The position numbers were made by a program, and so were the translations under genes. A stretch of 64,000 nucleotides of DNA from Catonia carolina (taxonomy: Eukaryota > Arthropoda > Insecta > Hemiptera > Achilidae): the NCBI GenBank assembly GCA_035578175.1, contig JAQMRL010000014.1:13530274-13594273 (forward strand), given 5' to 3'. The notes beneath the pieces were generated by a model, which was given only the letters and a program-made list of their open reading frames with translations, searched no databases and had not been told where the DNA came from. Numbering within the stretch: the first letter of the stretch is position 1; the number at the start of each line of letters is the position of its first letter. Below are positions 1-11,410 of the stretch, piece after piece.

Positions 1-230
1 AAGCATTTTTCTCTACAGAACCTAGTTTAGCGTGAAAGAGTGATTTTCCATATTTTTAAGCCAAACTGAGTTAAATTTTTATTTTGCGTCTTTCATTCAT
101 GATTAAAATTAGGTTATGTATATTGAGGTTAGTTTTTTTTTTAATTTCTAATGTTTTATTACTAATATTAGGTTATATTGTTCATTAATTGTATTGGCAA
201 GAGAAAGTCGTGTGAGTGTTTCACACCAGA
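1..230 (-). mobile_element. HLE (Helentron-like) copy, 5' half, cut by window start
   Basis: The sequence enters inside the terminal internal unit (CTCTACAGAACCTAGTTTAG), passes the TTAGGTTATATTG segment and ends at the subterminal repeat GGCAAGAGAAAG and the terminus CACACCAGA. It matches the family described at 12515-13513. No coding potential. Confidence 0.8.
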
Positions 231-235
231 TTTCG

Positions 236-304
236 TTTTGTAGCCCTGGAACTAGCAGATTGAGTGGAAATAATTTCAAAACTCCGCCTGCCTGTTATGG
301 ACAA
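236..304 (-). mobile_element. SINE1 5'-end fragment
   Basis: Reads as the reverse complement of the SINE1 head only (TAGCCCTGGAACTAGCAGAT through GCCTGTTATGG). The remaining 330 bases of the SINE are absent, so this is a remnant abutting the HLE terminus. Confidence 0.6.
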
Positions 305-867
305 AATAAAAACAATGTAAATAATAAAAATATAAAGAAAACTATTATCGTTTTAAATATAGACAAGAATATTTGTGAATGCGGAATGAAGCGAACGCTT
401 TGGCGGGGGGTGGCTACTAAATGTATATAAACAGAAATTTTATCAGTTAAAACGTCATGTTAAAAATAATATGAATAATTAATTACTTGAATAGCTTGTA
501 CCGCTCTAAAGATATGTACAAAGATAAAATTTGAAAGCTACCGGAATTTAAATTTGAATTTAAATTTATAATTAATTAATCTGTTATAAAAAATACGAGA
601 GATGATTATTTATAAAATGTATTAGATACATTTGAATTATGACAGTCAAAAATAAAGTAGGCTACAATAAAAGCTTACATATCAGAATCGGTTCTGAGAT
701 TCCTCAGACATTTTTCTATCGAGTTGTGCGTTGTGGTTTATTTGTAAGTCAGTCTGTCTTATTTGGTAACAAATGGAAGGTCAATCTTAATAAATTTTAA
801 TAAACACTTTAACTGGGTGATCAAAAAATATTACATAATTTTATCCAGGTTCTTTTAGGATTAGGTT
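305..867. other. AT-rich spacer, nothing recognised
   Basis: Low-complexity AT-rich DNA with no convincing coding frame, repeat terminus or RNA gene. A short reading frame starting near 194 spans SINE and HLE ends and is not a gene. Confidence 0.5.
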
Positions 868-1982
868 TTTTGTCATCGGTCACTCGTCTGGTTTGATACA
901 GTTCTCCAAGCTATCTTGCGCAAGTCGTACCATATCTACATATCTGTAACAGCCTACATCTTTTGAAATTTTTTTTTATCCAAGGCGGCGAGAAAAACTC
1001 ATGTTCACTTCCTCACGATGGGGGAAGTAGTGTTAGACTCAATTGTGGCGTCCTCGTCCAGCCCCAATGAGGCCGCTACCGCCTACCAACCAAAAACCCA
1101 CCGCCTGACCACTTGATCCGACATCAGCAAAGAACCCCCCACCTTCCTCAGATCTGTTTATATAATACTACAAGGGAAATGTCAGCGAGGCGTGGAAGGC
1201 AACTGTAGCCTAATTCCCTTCTCGCTGTCACTGACTAACACTCACTCTCTCACTTCCATTCATCTCTTTCATCACCAGCTCAGGAAATCAGTGTGCCTAC
1301 CTTACCTTCTGAGATCGGGACAGGATTAATTTACTGTGGGAGAAAGCGATCCCGCTGATCTCCAGATGTCTCCTCCCGACCACCGTCTCTGCAAACTGAG
1401 CGACCAACTTCCAGTTCTCCTCTCCCGCAGCATCGTTGCCCCTACTCTCTCTGGGATCTATTGTGGGACGCCTATCTTCTCAGATGTCTCCATTCTGTCG
1501 AGACCAAAATGTGGACATCTTTCAAAAATATGCGCAATGGACTCCTCCTCTTCCCTGTCGCACAGTCGACATTTCGGTACTTCATGAAGTTTGAACTTCG
1601 TCAAATATGCCCCAAAGCAACCTTAATATTTTGTAATTTGTTTTAAATAATCTAACTTTGCCTCCCCCTACAATTCAGTTCCTTCAATATTACCCTGGTG
1701 TCTTTAGATATGCTCCACTAGCCTATCCGTTCGTCTGGTAAGATGTTTTCGTATACTTCTTCTTTCATCCACTCGTCTAAGAACCTCTAAATTACTTATT
1801 TTTTTCATCCACCTAATCTTTAACATTTTCCTATAATACCACATTTCGAAAGCTTCTATTCTCTTTCTGTCTGCAGCCCTTTTCATCCACGTTTCACTCC
1901 CGTATAATGCTACACTACAAACATAGTGTTTTAAGAAATTTTCCTAAACTGTAAATCAATTTTTGTAGTTAGAAAGCTGTTT
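868..1982 (-). pseudogene. LINE-C reverse transcriptase C-terminal remnant, interrupted
   Basis: Two pieces of one non-LTR retrotransposon 3' end, 868-971 and 1640-1982, lie on the minus strand. Translated pieces resemble the carboxy-terminal region of insect RTE-like endonuclease/reverse transcriptases: a stretch reading DRKRIEAFEMWYYRKMLKI followed by a run with EVLRRVDERRSI. The same family recurs uninterrupted at 55973-56391, which shows that the 657 bp at 972-1628 is a later insertion. The 3' end lies at about 868 (ATGACAAAAAA type). Its 5' side is cut by the HLE beginning at 1983. Many stops and frameshifts; a dead copy. Confidence 0.75.
972..1628 (-). mobile_element. LINE-D 3' fragment nested in LINE-C
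   Basis: A 657 bp insert richer in G+C than its surroundings. On the minus strand, from about 1600, a frame encodes a cysteine-histidine knuckle CRLCDREEEESIAHIFERC (C-x2-C-x8-H-x4-C), as seen at the C-terminus of R1/I/LOA-type LINE polymerases. The frame hits a stop soon after and reaches about 1335; the rest is 3' UTR ending in an A-tract (T-run at 971-977 on the plus strand). An 11 bp target duplication flanks it: TTTTGAAATTT (961-971) and TTTTGTAATTT (1629-1639), one mismatch. The clade assignment is an inference from the knuckle alone. Confidence 0.72.
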
Positions 1983-2987
<1,005 letters not shown>

Positions 2988-3546
2988 TTTTTTGGCCTAA
3001 TATCAGTTGTTTGTTTCCTCTCCTGAAGATTTTGCTTAGTGAAAATAATGTCCCTTTTCAAATGAACAGTCACAAATAGATTTCAGTGTTTTTCAAATGC
3101 TACGATTGGTTCGGACAACCAGGGCCGGATAAACGATTAGTACTATGAGGAAATAAAACAAATTTAATTGGATTCTAACCACAAAATTTGTGGTTAGACG
3201 TAGACACAGCATCTTTTTTTAATAATTCTTTACAGATAGCTACTTAAGAGTGAATAGAAGCTAGTTATGAATATTTTATATACCTTACTATGTTAGTATG
3301 TGTGGTAGTTAAAGCACAGCGGGATCTGCATTTAAATCAATTAGATTTTTAACTCCCACACGCGTTTACACATACGTCCGCCTAAGGCTCAATATCAATG
3401 AACGTTAACACCTTTTTACTTCGACCACAAATGTTTTTTTTATTTTTACATCTTTTGCTTTGCTACTGGTAATATACCTTTCATGATAACTACATAAATT
3501 TACTTAAAATTAATATACGGGCTAACTTACAATTTTTTTTACTTTT
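2988..3546. other. Spacer with a perfect 12 bp inverted repeat
   Basis: No gene recognised. Position 3173-3197 is a perfect inverted repeat, TCTAACCACAAA / TTTGTGGTTAGA around one central base. Confidence 0.5.
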
Positions 3547-4473
3547 TACTTTCTCTTGCCTAGCCTATATCAATAGGCTAAGTTATATAGGAAGGTAAGT
3601 ATTGTTTTCATGTCGATTTTTCAAAATCGAGTTTTCACCGGATCTACACGTTTTCAGAACCCCTGAACCCAAAAAACATGTTTTTAGCGATTGGTCTGTG
3701 TGTGTGCGCGTGCACGCGTGTGTGTGTGAACAGAATATCTAAAAAACGGAACATCGTACGAACTTGAAACTTGAAACTTAAGTTAGAAACCACTACCGAA
3801 CTCAAAACGAACATTTTCATCAAAATCGGTCAATCGGAAGTAGTAGTTTATTCGTGTAATTTTTCATTTTTTTGCGATTTTCTCAAAAAACGCTGGTACG
3901 ATTCCTTTTTAAATCGCCTCATTTACTACACGTTTTATGCTTTACAAGATTATCATGTCTGCTGAAACTCCTAGGGAGGTTTTTTCTCGTAAAAAAATTT
4001 GTTTCTTTTAAGATTGTGGTTAAAATATAAGTACATTTTAGTGCAAAAATGTATATAATAAAAGCAGTAGAGATTTAAAAATCCTACAATTTTTAATTCA
4101 AACATTTGTTTGTCATAATCGCTTAGTTTAACGGTAATTAGCGATTTTAAGATTTCGACCTTAATATGCATTTTACGACAAAAGTGTATAAAAATAATCA
4201 AATTTATAGGAAATTAAAAGATCTATATCTTTTAATTAGAGCATTTTTCTGTACAGAGCCTAATTTATCGTGAAAGAGTGATTTTCCGTATTTTTAAGAC
4301 TAACTGAAGTTGATTTTCATTTTGCGTCTTTCACCCATGATTAAAATTAGGTTAGCCTATGTTTATTGGGGTTAGTTTTTTTTGTTTATTTCTAATGTTT
4401 TATTATTAATGTTAGGTTATATTGTTAATTATTTGCATTGGCAAGAGAAAGTTGTGTGAGTGTTTTAACCAGA
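3547..4473 (-). mobile_element. HLE (Helentron-like) copy, near full length
   Basis: Starts TACTTTCTCTTGCC, ends GTTTTAACCAGA. The terminal hairpin is disturbed by two short insertions containing TAGCCTA and TAGGCTA (about 3561-3583). A further TAGCCTA at 4353-4359 replaces a plain TA in the consensus. Confidence 0.85.
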
Positions 4474-4511
4474 TTTTAAATTTATTAACGAAGTGAGAAG
4501 TTAACCTAATA

Positions 4512-5342
4512 CAGGGTGATTCACGAAGATATGCAGAAACTTTAGGAGCTCATTGTACATGTGAAAATAATGAAAAAAGTTCATATAAACATGGGTTCTG
4601 AAATGCTTCGTTTCCGAGTACTGCTAGCGAAAGTTTCGCCCGGATTTCAGCTCACTAGGTGAAATGAGGTCTTCCTGAAATTTTGGTAAGGTAGATTAAG
4701 GAAAAAGTTCAATTATTTCTTATGATTTTGACCTGATAAATTGAATAAAACAGGTCCCAGAACTGTAAGTTAAATAGTTTTTAAGAAAACCAGTATTAAA
4801 TGCAAAAAATGGAGTGAAAACACATTTTTTCATCTTTGGGCAAGAATAACTTTGTTATTTCACCAAGAAACAATTACAATTTTTGAAAAAAACACGTAAA
4901 AATTTTATTCTAAACAAACCGGTGTAAATAAAGTACACAGGAAGCGAATAGATGTTTGATTAAATGAATTTTTATTCATAAGAGTACAAAGTAAAATTAA
5001 CCGGAAAAACAAAGATGAAAAAATGTGTTTTTTTCACTCCATTTTATGCATTTGACACTGGTTTTCTCAAAAACTATTGAACTTACAATTGTGGGACCTG
5101 TTTTATTCAATTTATCAGGTCAAAAACCATAAGAAACGATTGAATTCTTCCCTTAATCTACCTTACCAGAATTTCAGGAAGACCTCATTTCACGTGGTGA
5201 GCTGAAATCCGGGAGAAATCTTTCGCTAGCCGTAACTCGGTAACGAAGCATTCTTGGACCAATGTTTATATAAACTTTTTTCATTATTTTTTCATGTACA
5301 ATGGGCTCCCAAAGTTTCTGCATATTTTCGTGAATCACCCTG
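4512..5342. mobile_element. 831 bp fold-back MITE with about 330 bp inverted arms
   Basis: The left arm starts CAGGGTGATTCACGAAGATA and the right arm ends with its near-complement, finishing TGAATCACCCTG. Arms run about 4512-4850 and 5015-5342, with a unique centre between them. TA flanks both sides (4510-4511 and 5343-5344), consistent with a TA target duplication of a Tc1/mariner-type element. No transposase is encoded. A diverged relative of one arm lies at 48264-48400. Confidence 0.85.
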
Positions 5343-5344
5343 TA

Positions 5345-5871
5345 TAATAAAAATGAGTGACAAAAAAATCAGCACGTGGATATTTTCATATGGAGTTTAA
5401 ATTTATTAAGAGTGGGAGCTGACAACACACTGGGCAAAAGAAACAAACTGTAATTTTTTTAAACATGTAGATAATAATTTATAGGGTAATTTTTTTGTTC
5501 AGTTTAATATGGAGGCAGTTGGTAGCACTGTTATTAGGTTAAAGATGTGAGACAAGCGGTCTGCGCCAGCCGTAGTAGTCTATAGTTTTTACATTGATTT
5601 GGTAATCGGTTGTACAAAATGCCTCCCAGCGATTTCTTTATTATTGTTTAAAGTCAGAGCCTTGCAACAATACAAAGTCTGCCTAATATACATAATTGGC
5701 ATTCTGAAAATATATCTAACAGGCCTTTACACTTACACAAACACACACACACACAAATTATATTCTTTTAAAATCCAACCGTTTTAATGCATTTATAATA
5801 AAATGAATGGAAATTCAGATTAAATCTCTGGCAAATCTTTAAACGGAGGTTGCTATTGTTTTTCTTAAAAA
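5345..5871. other. AT-rich spacer, nothing recognised
   Basis: Contains a short (CA)n run near 5736-5752 and short spurious frames only. Confidence 0.5.
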
Positions 5872-6088
5872 TCTGGTGTGAAATAGGCCTACTCACACGA
5901 CGTTTTCTTGCCAATGCAAATAATTAACAATATAATCTAACATTAGAAATAAACAGAAAAACTAACATCAATAAAACATAGCCTTATTTTAATCATGAGT
6001 AAATGATGCAAAATGAAACCAATCTTAGTTTGGCTTAATTAATTAATTTAAATATTACGGCCACAAAGGACCACTTAAGTTCAATCTT

Positions 6089-8512
6089 TCAACGTCTAGC
6101 TCTTTCATATGTTCCACCAAAACGCCCCCGCAGTTGTCGCTCCCGTACTTCTCCTCTTCTTCGCCAATAATTCTTCAATGTTTCGGATCTTCTCAGTCTC
6201 TCAGCGTCCGAAATCACCATTGCTTTCCTGACCCTCATTTGTTCCCTAAATTTAACCGATCGCTGTTTGTATGTCCTGTAGCTCCCTGACTTAGTTTTGA
6301 GGTCAGCTATTGTGATGTTTAGTTCCTCCATATCCTTTTTGACTTCCTTTATCCAGTTTGGTGTCATCTTCTTTTGCCAGAAAAACTCAGTCATCCTTCT
6401 GAGTAATCTTGTATCCTCCATTCTCAATATATGTCCCAGGAAGGATATCCTTTTTTTCCTGATGATACTGGTTAAAGGCACAATTGTTTCATATACTTCC
6501 TTGTTTGGTACAATATAGAAACTACCATCTTGAAGGGACCATTTTCCAATACACCTTCTTGCTATTTGCCTCTCCACTTTCTCGATTTTGTCCTTTTCGC
6601 CTATTCTTGTTGGACCAAACAGGGTTTCACTCGCATACAGGACTTCAGGAAGTATCACGGTATTGTAGTGTCTTAATTTTGTGTTGATGGACATACATTT
6701 CTTATTGTAAATATTCCTAGTGGTTATGGCGGATTTGATTAATTTATTTGTTCTTTCCTTCCAGTTAATTTTTTCTTTAATGTTGTGCGTTATTGTTTCA
6801 CCCAGGTATTTGAAACTTCTAACTAATTCCACGTTTTGATTGTTAATTCTGACGTTGTCTACACACAGGGGATCTCGAACCATTATTTTTGTTTTTTCAT
6901 AAGATATTTTTAGTCCTATTTTCCCAGCGTATTTCTCTATAGTTTCAACCTGTGTCCTGGCTTCTTCTATGCTTTTGGATAATAGTGCTAAATCGTCGGC
7001 AAAACCGAGGCAGTTAACTTTTATCTCTCTTCCAACTTTGATATAAGCTTTATTTTCCTTGTTCCACTGGCGCATAATATACTCCAATGCGCAGTTGAAG
7101 AGAAGTGGGGATAGTCCATCCCCCTGCCTCAGTCCTGTTTTAACTTCGAATGGCCCCGATATTTCACTCCTGAATTTTACTTTCGATTTTGTTTCAGTCA
7201 GGGTTAATTCAATCATTTTAACCAATTTAGGGTGTAAGCCAAAGTTCCTCAATATTTTCAGTAGGGATTCCCTGTGTATACAATCATAAGCCTTTTTGAA
7301 GTCAATAAAGGTCATGACTAGCTGTTTATCTCTAATTTTAAAGTAATCTATTATCAATTTCAGGGTTAAAATTTGGTCAGGACAGCCTCTCCATGGTCTA
7401 AACCCTCCTTGATACTCCCCTAGCTCTTTATCCAGCTGATCTTTAATCCTATTGTAGATGATTCTGGATAGAATTTTATACGTGCAGTCGAGGAGAGAAA
7501 TTCCCCTGTAATTATCCGGATTAGTTTTATCTCCTTTCTTGTGTATCGGATGAATGATTGCTACTTTCCATACTGAGGGGAGTTGCTCGTTTTCCCACAT
7601 TTCTACAAGTTCTTTGTGTAGATTCTTTAGCGTTTTCCTCGAGGCGTTTTTCCATATTTCTGCTGTTATATAGTTCTCACCACTGGCCTTATTATTTTTC
7701 AGTTCCTTTATTGCGGTGAATACTTCATCGAGACTAGGAGGCTCAATGTTTTCAAGACTGGTTTTAATCCTTGTGTTAGTGTCTATGTTGAAGGGTTCTT
7801 CTGGGTCTTCGCAATTCAGTAGTTTCTGAAAACTTTCAGCCATGATTTTGGCATTTTCTCCAGCACTATGGGCTGGATTTCCCTCCTTATCCTGGAGCAC
7901 AAGTGTTGGGGGTATATATTGTGATATTTTTTGTTTAAAGTTTTTATAGTATTGTCGGGAATTGTTTTTCTGGAAATTTTCTTCTATCTGATTCAAAATG
8001 TTTTTCTCAAATTGTCTTTTAGCATTACGGATTATTTTCTGAGTGAGTTTTCTTTGTTTGATTAGATTAATGCTATTTACTTCAGTTTTGTTGGATTGGA
8101 AGATCAACCAACTTTTGTGTCTATCTTCAACCGCTAGATCGCACTCCTCACTCCACCATGGATGTTTCTTTCTTCTATTTGTTACTGCTATTTCAGCTGC
8201 TATATCATTGAGTTTTATTACCAGATCTTCCAATTTTGTATCGCTGGGGATGCTTTCTGTTTTTGCTTTATACTCTGCATTTCCAGTTAATTTTGATTGG
8301 TCATAACATTTCTTGGCTTTTTTAGAAGATGATTTTTTCTTGTTTAGTGGAGTCATTTTAATTTTGATTTCAATTAAGTAATGGTCTGAATCTATTTCAA
8401 GTCCTCGCATGACTCTAACGTTGTAAATCTCTCTATGAGTATTTTTATCCATACATACATGGTCCAGTTGATGTTCTCCCCTTTTCCAGTCAGGGTGCTT
8501 CCATGTCCTCAA
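6089..8512 (-). CDS. LINE-A reverse transcriptase (with end of endonuclease)
   Basis: An 807-residue open frame. Residues about 1-50 are the end of the endonuclease domain (GEHQLDHV and SDHYLI, the conserved Asp-His pair). The reverse transcriptase follows: NYRGISLL, the YQGGFRP segment, motif A TFIDFKKAYD, motif B GLRQGDGLSPLLFN, the catalytic FADD near residue 504 (bases 6992-7003), then KISYEKTKIM and FKYLGE. The C-terminal part contains ARRCIGKW and FLGHILRMED segments typical of insect RTE-like polymerases. It is in frame with the endonuclease part upstream; 24 open codons and one TGA (8585-8587) separate them, so the true start is 9271, not 8512. The enzyme would copy the element RNA at nicked chromosomal DNA. 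Confidence 0.92.
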   Translation of the reverse strand: MRTWKHPDWKRGEHQLDHVCMDKNTHREIYNVRVMRGLEIDSDHYLIEIKIKMTPLNKKKSSSKKAKKCYDQSKLTGNAEYKAKTESIPSDTKLEDLVIKLNDIAAEIAVTNRRKKHPWWSEECDLAVEDRHKSWLIFQSNKTEVNSINLIKQRKLTQKIIRNAKRQFEKNILNQIEENFQKNNSRQYYKNFKQKISQYIPPTLVLQDKEGNPAHSAGENAKIMAESFQKLLNCEDPEEPFNIDTNTRIKTSLENIEPPSLDEVFTAIKELKNNKASGENYITAEIWKNASRKTLKNLHKELVEMWENEQLPSVWKVAIIHPIHKKGDKTNPDNYRGISLLDCTYKILSRIIYNRIKDQLDKELGEYQGGFRPWRGCPDQILTLKLIIDYFKIRDKQLVMTFIDFKKAYDCIHRESLLKILRNFGLHPKLVKMIELTLTETKSKVKFRSEISGPFEVKTGLRQGDGLSPLLFNCALEYIMRQWNKENKAYIKVGREIKVNCLGFADDLALLSKSIEEARTQVETIEKYAGKIGLKISYEKTKIMVRDPLCVDNVRINNQNVELVRSFKYLGETITHNIKEKINWKERTNKLIKSAITTRNIYNKKCMSINTKLRHYNTVILPEVLYASETLFGPTRIGEKDKIEKVERQIARRCIGKWSLQDGSFYIVPNKEVYETIVPLTSIIRKKRISFLGHILRMEDTRLLRRMTEFFWQKKMTPNWIKEVKKDMEELNITIADLKTKSGSYRTYKQRSVKFREQMRVRKAMVISDAERLRRSETLKNYWRRRGEVRERQLRGRFGGTYERARR

Positions 8513-8584
8513 TTTTCTGCGCAGTCTTTTGAAGCAAGTTGATTTTGATATGAGACAGTGATTCCTGCAAAGTTGTATTAATCT

Positions 8585-9271
8585 TCAGCCATTCTCCGTA
8601 GTTCTGTTATGGGCTGGCCATTTCCCTACAACATCTCTGAATTTCTTTTCCATTCCCAATTTAGCATTAAAGTCGCCTAGCAAAATTTTTGTGTAGTTTT
8701 TGTTACATTCAGCCATGACCTGGTCCAGGAGATCCCAAAATTTATCCACAGATTCTTTATCCGTTGTGTTTTTCACATTTGTCGGTGCATGAGCATTAAT
8801 AATTATGTAACATTTATTTGCTATTTTTAAAGTTAATGTGGCCAATCTGTCAGAATACGCTTTGAAGTCTTTTACTGATTCAATAACAGAATTCTTAACT
8901 ATAAATCCTGTACCAAATTGTGGCATATTTTTCATAACTTTCTTGCCGGGGATCCCTTGGTAAATTCTATATCCCTGGGACTCATATGGTTCCCGGGATG
9001 AATTCCGCATTTCCTGTAGACCTAATATTGTGATTCTTTGCTTCTCAAGAACATCAAGTAAATTCTTCAGTTTTCCTGCCTTTGAGAGTGAATTCACATT
9101 TAATGAGCCGAATTTTGTAAAACTCTTGGGTTTCAAGTTTTTTGGTGTTGATTTTGGACGCTCCGATTCGGCCATGGTAACTTCTCTAAGTTGTTTGCCC
9201 CCCGGATCCGATGGCAAACTTTTCTGGACCGCAGTACCAGACGGGGAAATTCTCCTTAAAGAACTCTCCAT
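8585..9271 (-). CDS. LINE-A endonuclease domain (N-terminal part of the same frame)
   Basis: 228 residues, starting at an ATG after the 5' UTR. Residues about 50-228 are an apurinic/apyrimidinic-type endonuclease: FGSLNVNSL (Asn), ILGLQEMR (catalytic Glu), INAHAP and LLGDFNAKLG (Asp and Asn). The frame ends at a TGA where family members normally continue with the segment leading to the SDH motif; that segment follows in the same frame after the stop. The first 50 residues are a basic, low-similarity leader. The domain would nick target DNA for target-primed reverse transcription. A true two-protein arrangement is unlikely because the break lies inside the nuclease fold. Confidence 0.88.
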   Translation of the reverse strand: MESSLRRISPSGTAVQKSLPSDPGGKQLREVTMAESERPKSTPKNLKPKSFTKFGSLNVNSLSKAGKLKNLLDVLEKQRITILGLQEMRNSSREPYESQGYRIYQGIPGKKVMKNMPQFGTGFIVKNSVIESVKDFKAYSDRLATLTLKIANKCYIIINAHAPTNVKNTTDKESVDKFWDLLDQVMAECNKNYTKILLGDFNAKLGMEKKFRDVVGKWPAHNRTTENG

Positions 9272-9364
9272 GGTTGATTTGAACTTTTCAAGGATGTGTC
9301 TTTCCTGCGTGGGGCAAGCCCCAGGTTACAACTATAGTGGTAAACTATAGAGGGTTCAATGCAC

Positions 9365-9422
9365 AGCCGCCCATTCTGGGTCAGACGCTGCCCCCAAGCC
9401 GCCCATTCTGGGTACAGACGCT
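9365..9422. repeat. Direct repeat in LINE-A 5' UTR
   Basis: AGCCGCCCATTCTGGGT followed by CAGACGCT occurs at 9365 and again at 9397, a period of 32 bp with one base difference. It lies about 100 bp upstream of the start codon. Confidence 0.85.
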
Positions 9423-10611
9423 TGGGGTTATATATTCCAGTGTACTTCCTTCCACTGAGGGTATATCAGCCCTTTCAAAGGAAGCTCTTCCGCCCTAAGC
9501 CGTTGACTTCCTATGATTGTTGCTGGTTTTGGTCCACCCCGAGTATTTCATTTCCTCGGTACCACCTATATCTAGGAGGCACCCCCCTATCCGCCACCTG
9601 GGGAGGCGCCCGATAGGAGACCAGCTCTAACTCCCACGGGAGTTTGGCTTAATAATACGGAAAATCACTTTTTGACGCTAAACTAAGCGCTGTAGAGAAA
9701 AATGCTTGAAATAAAAGTTGTAGATCTTTAATTTTCTATAAATTTTATTATAGCCTATACACTTATATTGTAAATGCTTAGCCTACGAAGGCCAAAATCT
9801 TTAAAAAATCAGTTTTTTACAGTTTTCATAAAAACAAAATCATTATAATTACCGCTAAACTAAGCGTTATACAAAGAAATGCTTGAAATAAAAGTTGTAG
9901 ATTTTTAAATTATCTACATATTTATTTATACACTTTTGCGTTAAAATGTAATATTAAGGCTGCAATCGTAAAAAAAACCGTTTTTTCCTACGAGAGAACA
10001 GCCTTCCCAAGAATTTCAGCAGACATAACGCCTACCTTAGCTTATAAAATATAAAAAATTTAGTAAATAAGGTGATTTTAAAATAAATCGTAATAGCCGT
10101 TTTTGAGAAAATTGCAAAAAGGTGGAAAATGACACGAATAAACTACTACTTTTGGTTGACCGATTTTGATGAAAATGTTCATGTCGAAGTTTCAACTTCG
10201 TACGATGTTCCGTTATTAAGATATTTTGTTCACACACACAGACACAGACCAAACGCTAAAAACATGTTTTTTGGGTTCAGGGGGTCTGAAAACGTGTATA
10301 TCCGGTGAAAACTTAATTTTGAAAAATTGACATGAAAACAATACTTTCCTTCTGATATATTCATATAAGGCAAGAGAAAGTAATAATATAAAGCTGTCAT
10401 GAACAGATCATTCGGTTGAACCGTTGACAGGCTTTCAACGTACTGTTTCATTATTTTCACTTGAAGATAAAAAGACCTACCGTTGTTTATGAAGGGCGTT
10501 TTGTTTGTAGAATTAAAATGGGGGTTAGGGTTGCAATGTGTGTAGACAATGAATCGAATGTGGCCACAAAGCTACCACCTTATCTATTCTCAAACATCTT
10601 ATTCGGAAAAC

Positions 10612-11323
10612 AGATAATAAAGGAAAATATGGGGAGTGAATTCCATAGAGGTGGTTCGTGCACATTCATAAATACATACTGTATCTTACAAAAAACGTGG
10701 TGTTAAACACTCAAACCACTTTCTCTTGCCAATGCAAATAATCAGCAATATAACCGAACATTTTTAATAAAAAATTAGATATAAACAGAAACAAACCAAA
10801 AAAACTTTTTTTATTTTTGTAACAAAGTATTTCTTTTATAATTAGTTAATAAATACAAAAACTTAAGCCAAAAACGAAAAAATCTGAGCAATTTCCTTAG
10901 AATTAAAATAAAAACCACGCTCAGTACTGCGTTTCAACGTGACTAAATGGATAATAAAGGGATAATAGGCCTAAAGTTGGATAATAAAGGAATAAATGGG
11001 GAGTGAAATCGATAGAGGGGTTCGTTCACATTCATAAATACATATGTTACTGTATCTTACAAAAAACTTAGTGTAAAATACTCAAACGACTTTCTCTTGT
11101 TAATGCAAATAATCAGCAATATAACCAAACATTTGTGATAAAAAGTTGGAGGTAAACAGAAACTAACCAAAAAAATTTTTATTATTGTAACTGTGTATTT
11201 CTTTTATAATGAGTTAATAAATACAAAAACTTTAAGCAAAAACGAGGGAATCTGAGTAATTTCCTTAGAATTAAAATAAAAACCACGCTCAGTATTGTGT
11301 TTCAACATGATTAAATGGAAGAA
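10612..11323. repeat. Tandem duplication, two units of about 368 bp
   Basis: Segments 10612-10957 and 10984-11323 match closely in the same order. For example, AATTAAAATAAAAACCACGC starts at 10901 and 11269. Each unit includes the first 100 bp of an HLE 5' end (subterminal ACTTTCTCTTGCC/GTT and the ATAACC segment), so an HLE fragment was present before duplication. Confidence 0.85.
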
Positions 11324-11344
11324 AAAATTTTATACATGTATTTA

Positions 11345-11400
11345 CGAGGTGTGGCTATTAAATAATGAGACTGACGTTGTAAAAAATTTTATTTTTATTT
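11345..11400. mobile_element. Mariner terminal fragment
   Basis: CGAGGTGTGGCTATTAA followed by the GAGACTGACG segment and an AT-rich stretch equals the terminus of the mariner copies at 51823 and 62257. It is preceded by TA. The rest of the element is missing. Confidence 0.75.
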
Positions 11401-11410
11401 TATACACCTA

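Larger units (their letters stand above)
6040..9640 (-). mobile_element. LINE-A, nearly full-length RTE-like non-LTR retrotransposon
   Basis: A 3.6 kb insert flanked by a perfect 13 bp target duplication AGTTTGGCTTAAT (6027-6039 and 9641-9653) within an HLE copy. Order on the minus strand: a 5' UTR of about 370 bp (9640-9272), one endonuclease plus reverse transcriptase frame (9271-6089), and a very short 3' UTR ending in an AT-only tail (AATTAATTAA). The compact form, with apurinic-type endonuclease and reverse transcriptase in one frame, a short 3' UTR and a simple tail, fits RTE-like LINEs; the exact clade needs a phylogeny. Only one stop codon breaks the frame, so the copy is young or recently degraded. 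Confidence 0.9.
5872..10382 (+). mobile_element. HLE copy split by LINE-A
   Basis: The 5' terminus TCTGGTGTGAAA is at 5872 and the 3' terminus, the hairpin followed by GGCAAGAGAAAGTA, at about 10365-10382. The element is continuous across LINE-A once 6040-9640 and one copy of the duplicated AGTTTGGCTTAAT are ignored. It carries TAGGCCTA at 5884-5891 and TAGCCTA at 9751-9757 and 9779-9785, at places where other copies have plain TA. Confidence 0.85.

Noticed and set aside
3176..3197. Terminator-like hairpins such as 3173-3197, 36159-36208 and 58814-58849
   Set aside because: Rho-independent terminators are not meaningful in this eukaryotic context; listed only as inverted repeats.
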